Below are positions 58,193 through 64,000 of a stretch of DNA of 64,000 nt, piece after piece. The position numbers and the translations under genes were made by a program. The notes under the pieces are model-generated. The model saw nothing but the letters and a program-made list of their open reading frames with translations. It ran no database searches and was not told the origin of the DNA. Numbering within the stretch: the stretch's first letter is position 1; each line of letters begins with the position of its first letter. The DNA comes from Erigeron canadensis (lineage: Eukaryota; Streptophyta; Magnoliopsida; Asterales; Asteraceae). The stretch is from positions 43,010,645-43,074,644 of the forward strand of contig NC_057763.1 of NCBI RefSeq assembly GCF_010389155.1, read 5' to 3'.

Positions 58193-58291
58193 ACCAAACC
58201 CGTAATCTATGAATATGAATGTGTAACATAGTTCTTTAAAATACGCTTAAAAAATAATGGTATTTAAATTACTACTTTTATTAAGTTTCTT

Positions 58292-58565
58292 TAAACATTA
58301 GCTCAATGGTTGAAAAAATAGATTCCATTTAAAAAATCTTGTGTTCAAGTTTTGTGGTAGACAAAGTAAGTCTCTTTATAAGGGCTTGACTTAATACCAG
58401 GTTCAAGTCTGATAATACAAAGTTTACCCTTATTAATCATCGTGCTTTTAGGCGGATTAGTAAGGGTTTTTCTTCCCATCGGGTATTTGAAATATGCATT
58501 TTTACTTCGAGCGAGCTCTCTAACGGATCTCGTATGTTAAACCTTCCGTTGTTAAAATGCGACAC
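58292..58565 (+). mobile_element. SINE-like copy (plus)
   Basis: It begins with box-A-like TAGCTCAATGGTTG (58299-58312) and a box-B-like TTGTGTTCAAG about 30 bases later. The body carries ACCAGGTTCAAGTCTGATAA, CATCGGGTATTTGAAATATG and CTAACGGATCTCGTATGTTA. It faces the copy at 57911-58192, so the two form a long imperfect inverted repeat with a spacer of about 100 bp. Confidence 0.5.
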
Positions 58566-59840
58566 GAAATTTCTAAAGAAATTCAGTTTAAAAGAAAAAT
58601 ACCTTAAAAAGTATCTTTTTTTTAACCATTAAGTGACTGAATTGATTAAGTGACTGAATGGATAAATAATGTCTGTATGGATTAAGTCAATGCAGTTGTT
58701 TTTTATTTATTAAGTCAAGAAAACAAACACTTTTAATTACTTAATAGATTAAATATTTTTGATTAAGTCATAATTTAATTTATTAAGTCTCAAACAAACA
58801 CCACCTAAGAGTATCACATGCTTTCGCTAGATATTGAAATATCGGTGCTGGATCACCTTTTCTATTTCAATTCACGTGTTTTATTTGGTTATTTTTTTTA
58901 TTTTTTATTTTGAACAACACATATTTATTGATAGTAAGATCTAGCAAGATGCTAAGAGAATACATATACAGATTAAATTGAAGAAAACATAGATATTATA
59001 TGTTCGTCGCACAATACCACTATCATCTTTTATTATTATCATTACTTGAAACTAGTTTGTCAAATTTTCTTACACTTTTAAAGATATATGGGATTCCATA
59101 AGTTATTATTTATAACTTTAGGGGTAAAGTTGTTAATTTTAACCCTTGAATTAAAATTAAACATTAAGATGCTTTCAACTTTACCCTAATAACTTTAGGA
59201 AATCCTCATCCTTAAAGGATATCAAGATTTATATGAGATATTTATAGACAAGTAAAAGAGTTGAAATTAGTTTTTTTGGGATATAATATTTGATACGGTA
59301 GCTAGTTAATTTTTAAATTTCATTTTTTAGATACACACCCTCACAGGATAATAATAATAACATTTGTTCATTGCATAATAAAGAGGAAATGATATTGGGA
59401 AGTAATGTTGTTAGAGAAATACAAAGCATCTGGTAGAGAAATACAAAAGTAGACTAGTAGTAGTACAAAGCATATACGAGTATATAGTGAGTGAGTCAGT
59501 AGTATTGTCTGTTAAGTGAAAGGGAAATGTACAAGTTGGTATAGTAGATGGGCAGCAGGATGGCCCCCAACCGTTGATTAATACTGTGGGCATCTTCCAC
59601 AACTCCAAATTAAACGTGAAACACCTAAGACTTTGACTGACGTGGGTCAATTTGATTTGTAGCTCCCCTCCATCTCTCTCTCGTTCCCTCCCCACTTGCC
59701 AAATGCCAATATATATACAGTGTATATATATACTCCAATGATCTGAAAGCTACATCATTTACTTCATCTAAATATGTGCAGTTGTGCACCTCATTTTGAC
59801 TCAAGGTATATATATATATATATATATATATGGATGAGAA
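58566..59840. other. Intergenic with (AT)n at about 59807-59830
   Basis: No supported gene. The 94-codon minus ORF at 59411-59695 has no recognisable motif. Confidence 0.5.
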
Positions 59841-61048
59841 TCTTATTTTAATCTTAATATATATTATAAGACAGTTTTACTAATTATTTATTAACCAATC
59901 AAATCGCTTAATTTTTTCAAATTGACTTTCGTCTACGTCATCATTGAATTTAACTATAAATTAAAAATTCTGATAATCATTATCCAAATATATTATTATA
60001 TTAATATTTATCGAAAAAATCTCATTAATTTACACTTTTTGGTTTTCCATCAATAATTTACACTTTTTAACTCTTAATACTTAATTTATATTTATTTTTA
60101 GCTTTCAACTTGAAAATATTTTTTTTATAAATTTTAATCATTTAATTAGTTAAAACAATTTCAACATATGAAATATTATGTACAAAAAACTATTTCAAAA
60201 GATGAAATATAATATATGTGTTTAATGTTTTAGAAGTAAATATTCTTTTAAATTTGTTTTTACTTACATTTTTAAATTTAAATTTATATATTTAATAATT
60301 TATCTTATCTTTAAAATGCTATAAACAATCTGTGTAATCACGTCTCTCGACTTTCTCAAAATTTCAATTTTGACTTTTCTTGACTATTATTATATAAAAA
60401 TAAAATATAGATTTACGCATAAATATCAATGTCTAATGTCGACTACATGACTAAAGATAAATATTTCTTATAAGAAAATATAATAAATTGATACCTAAGA
60501 ATCATTGAACATGAGACGATCACAGAACAAAAAATGATTTACAACAGATAGTCAGTTGAATGCAAAATCCAAATTAATATGAACTCCTTTAATAATTAAT
60601 TCTACCTCTCAATCAAAAAGGTACAAAATAATTTTCTTTTTTTATATATTAGTTTGTGTATTAATGTTATCTAAGTTATCATAGGACAAGTGATTGAAAT
60701 AAACTTCTCTATGTTATGGCCCCTTATCATAATTAAAAACATCTACTTGAATGTCAAGTACGGGATCACAAGTATGTCTATATTTTAATATTTAATTATC
60801 TTTCATAATAATATTGCAATATTGGTGCAACTGCTTTAAAAAAATTTATAATAGAGAATGACTACGGCAAACAACTCCACCAATATGTCTCAACTAATAA
60901 TGCAGTGACGAATATGTGATTATTGTACTATTACTTGCAAAATATATATTCAAAAGTATAAGCTTTTATGACTTAAATATATGAAGAACTAATATTGATA
61001 ATATATCATAAGCTCGTGTCCAATGTTGGACACATGTCTAAAATCTAG
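59841..61048 (+). mobile_element. Helitron-like element (1208 bp)
   Basis: The 5' end is TCTTATTTTAATCTTAATAT after an A. The 3' end has GTCCAA-tg-TTGGAC, then ATGTCTAAAATCTAG before a T. It is the same family as 41725-42595, whose ends match and which is about 340 bp shorter. No helicase is encoded. Confidence 0.6.
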
Positions 61049-61188
61049 TATAAGGTTGTTAGATAGTTAAGCTTAGGAGTGAATCACTCAATATTGTTTT
61101 TTTAATCCATAAAAATCAGGAGGCCATGTGTTTTAATTAAAATTTAACAAATATTAAAAAATTAGTATGTGAGAGGTTCTACACCCGG

Positions 61189-61225
<37 letters not shown>

Positions 61226-61480
61226 CTCTATATAGGGAAACTCAAAATAAGGAATCCATATATATGGAGTCTTATTTTGAGAACCTATTATTTTATAAAA
61301 ATCTTGAGAACTCTTAAATTATGTATTGAATTAGCTAGGATTTTTCTTCTCACTTATTATCCAGAGTTAACGATATCTCGCTTATTTACATGTTTTTTTT
61401 TGTTTATTCACATGTGAAACGTTATAAAATACGTGTTGTAGAAGAAAGTTTTTTTTCAAAACTTTATATATATATATATA
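61049..61480. repeat. MITE remnants and palindrome around (TA)n
   Basis: 61060-61190 resembles part of the element at 61481 (gtatgtgagaggttctacacc). A TA run lies at 61192-61220. A near-perfect palindrome at 61241-61281 has arms ctcaaaataag / cttattttgag. Confidence 0.45.
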
Positions 61481-61662
61481 GGGAAAAGTGAGTGTGTGGT
61501 TGTCATGTACCTAAATTAGGTATAGAACCACTCACATACTAATTTTTTAATATTTTGAATAAATGATGGGTCCCCATGTTTTATATAGATTAAAAAAACA
61601 ATATGTGAGAGATTCTATACCCAAGTTATGTACATAACAACCACATACTTTCAATCCTCATG
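61481..61662. mobile_element. MITE inserted in a (TA)n tract
   Basis: The left end GTGAGTGTGTGGTTGTCATG and the reverse complement of the right end GAAAGTATGTGGTTGTTATG are inverse copies, continuing through AGGTATAGAACC / GGGTATAGAATC. TA repeats flank both sides (about 61466-61480 and 61666-61698). Confidence 0.5.
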
Positions 61663-61702
<40 letters not shown>

Positions 61703-62181
61703 CAAGATTTTAGTTAAGAATGGATCAAATAATTCATCTAGCACAATTGCACAAAATATGAAAATAAAAATTCGTACCATAATAAATATTATGGATGAAC
61801 CAAACTTGGTGTATATGAAACCGTAAGCTAAAAATACAACATCGTTATTTTTACAAAAAATGGCCACGACCAACTCTATTCTCAAATGACTACATGTCTA
61901 CATATCCCTTTTTGTATGTGAATGACGAATGGTACCGTCTATAATCTATATGTCTGGGTTTAGGATCGGTCCCGAATATGCCTTAAAGTTTTGTTTGGCT
62001 GTATGTCTGGGTTCAGGGCCGGCTCTAAGGAAACTTGAGCGTATGACGAGCTTGAAGGAAGACCCTTAAGCTAAAAACAACGAAAACCAAAATATGCTTC
62101 TACCTAACGTCTTGACCACCCCTTAAAATGTTAATAGTTTATTAATAAAGGTATAACCACTATATAAAGTATAATTTTTAC

Positions 62182-62228
<47 letters not shown>

Positions 62229-62480
62229 TTAAAAATATGGGCCCCTGAAAAATCGTAACTCGAACGGTCGTGCATTTTGTCCTTTGCCTTAAGCCCCCCA
62301 TGCCTGGGTTTAGGATCGGCTGCGAATATACTAAGTTGGCGTATATGAAACCGTAAAGCTAAAATACAACATCGTTATTGTTACTAAAATAATGGCCACG
62401 ACCAGTTCTACACATGACTCCATATATAACTGTTTAATTTGTATATGAATATATACTAATGCCTTAAAGTTTTGTTTGTC
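61663..62480. repeat. Direct repeats of about 150-190 bp plus (AT)n
   Basis: A block beginning gtatatgaaaccgtaagcta and running through aatggccacgacca and gccttaaagttttgtttg is present at about 61810-62005 and again at 62342-62480. Between them lie an (AT)n run (about 62188-62223) and a phrase CAGGGCCGGCTCTAAGG that looks like a hAT terminus. No gene. Confidence 0.5.
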
Positions 62481-64000
62481 TGAAATCCAAAGTTAGTAAG
62501 CTCATAAACTGTTTAAGCGGTATTTTATATGGAGGTGGGTCCCTAACTTGTTTCTTCCTTTTAGTTAACGAAGAGCTAACAAAATTACCTTGAAGATAAA
62601 TTTGTAATACGACACCTTTCTTGTTCTTCACCAGTGCCACATTAGCTTTTCTCTCTCCTAAAACACCTCTTCTTCACTCACTACCAACCCAACCTCTTCC
62701 TCACATCTTCCTCAACTTTTAATTTATTCTTATTTTATATTTAACAAAATTATATAATTTTAAAAATAAATTAACTTTTATTTTATTATCAGTTTGTGGG
62801 GCCCGTTTTACTGATTTTGAATTTTATTTTGTGTTGTCTTTTTTATTGTAATGTGTTCTGATAATAAAATGTGTTTGATTTTCATTAAAATACAAATTCT
62901 CTTCTTCACATACATAAATATATACTACACATATACAAATAAAATCAAAAGGAAAAACAAAACAAATACAAAACAAATTCAAAAGAAAAAAAAAAGAGAA
63001 GCTGACCCACTTGCACGCTCCTTTCCTCCGTCGTCCGAGTTCGTCCCATCGAAGTGGAGCCATCGACGAGCTCCATGAACACTTACTGCCAATGCCTTCT
63101 TCGTCGACGAGGTTGAGGAAGGGGTCACGAAGGACCCGTTTGTAACATTTGTAAAATTAGACCCGTTTGACTTTTATTAAACGTGATTTAACGTAATTAA
63201 TTAATTCTTGAACCATTGACCTAAATGTGTTGAATTACTAATTGCTCTAGTAGTTTAAATAATTAATTCATTTGAAAATGAATTTATGACGTGTTTTTTT
63301 TTATGCCAAACGAGATCATGTGAACGTATTGATCGGGTTAGAACGTGAAACGATTTATTTGATAACTAGTAATGTAATCGGGTGATCCATGGGTCGACCC
63401 ATGACCCATGAACCACCCATGAACCAACCCTTTCCACCCACCCAATCAACCCCTTACACTCTCATCCATTCATTCAATCCTTCCATCCACCTATCTCTCT
63501 CTCACACTTAATGCAAGGTTTTCATGTCTCCCTCTCTCTAGCAAATCATCATCATTAAATGTTATTCTAACTAGATTAGTCATAAATTCATCATCTTCAT
63601 CATCATTTAATCATCATATTCAAAGATCAAAAGTCTAAGTGCAAGAAATTTGGTAATATAGCAAAAATTCGGGTTTTTGAGCTTGTTGGAGGATTCGGTA
63701 AGTTAGTCTTGTCTTGAATTCATCATTTCATATTTATAAACTCATTTCTAACCGTATATAAGCAATATCGAGTCAAATTCCAAGTCTAATCAATAAATGG
63801 GTCAAAATTAGGGTTCTTATGGACAAAGTGGGTTAAAACCGGGTTTTAAAGCCAAATGATGTTATGGGTCGAATTTTTTGTAGCGGATTATGTTTGAAAT
63901 CACGTTTCTAGTCTAATACAAGTGGCTCATGGTCAAGTTTCGGACCAATTCATACTAAAACTGAAAATTAGGGTTTTGGTTTACAAAAATTAGGTCAAAA
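62481..64000. other. Right-end intergenic sequence, unclassified
   Basis: No ORF with recognisable content. The last 800 bases include repeated ACCCATGAACC phrases and TTAGGGTTTTGGTTT-like text that could be part of a long LTR continuing past the window. The window ends before this can be tested. Confidence 0.35.

Noticed and set aside
59411..59695. 94-codon minus ORF, candidate gene
   Set aside because: No motif or conserved segment that I recognise; may be chance.

Overview
This is an AT-rich, gene-poor stretch of a plant nuclear genome. The evidence is spliceosomal introns, a CYP78A cytochrome P450, a TAC1/IGT-family shoot-architecture gene, a plant-type cytochrome b5 fragment, a Copia element primed by initiator-Met tRNA, plant LINEs with DUF4283-type ORF1, and many MITEs and Helitrons. 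The gene types fit a eudicot. An asterid or Asteraceae origin is my impression from the repeat families and is not proven by the window.

Three genes look intact. A 447-residue proline-rich protein lies at 11364-12707 (minus). A TAC1-like gene at 26684-28034 (plus) has a 6-nt first coding exon, three introns within the coding region and a probable 3'UTR intron. A two-exon CYP78A gene lies at 35588-37467 (minus). A cytochrome b5 remnant at 30873-31139 (plus) keeps the first heme-ligand motif and the tail anchor but has lost the segment with the second heme histidine.

Most of the rest is mobile DNA. From the left: a Helitron end and a CACTA MITE (1-760), a tRNA-derived SINE (1641-1910), Helitron-like elements (4670-5033, 6574-7197, 7397-7790), a hAT element with 8-bp target duplications (9850-10557), a Tourist/Harbinger MITE (13602-13834), a minus-strand LINE fragment whose middle is triplicated in tandem (about 14890-16663), and a Stowaway MITE inside one copy of a 160-bp tandem duplication (17385-17962). 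A decayed, nearly full-length LINE covers about 21123-26136. Two hAT-like elements flank the P450/b5 region (30166-30651 and 37664-38163). Three Helitrons lie almost end to end (39196-42595). A short 5'-truncated LINE copy sits at 44066-44883.

The largest element is a complete but disabled Copia retrotransposon at 47405-54107. It has 462-bp LTRs differing at about 7 positions, a GGATA target duplication, and a PBS and PPT. Its gag-pol frame is cut by two nonsense codons and carries an altered reverse-transcriptase motif (YVDN). Right of it are two SINE-like copies in opposite orientation (57911-58565), a second copy of one Helitron family (59841-61048), and MITEs in (TA)n tracts. I found no bona fide tRNA, rRNA or CRISPR locus. 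The three host genes show no sign of shared function or co-regulation.
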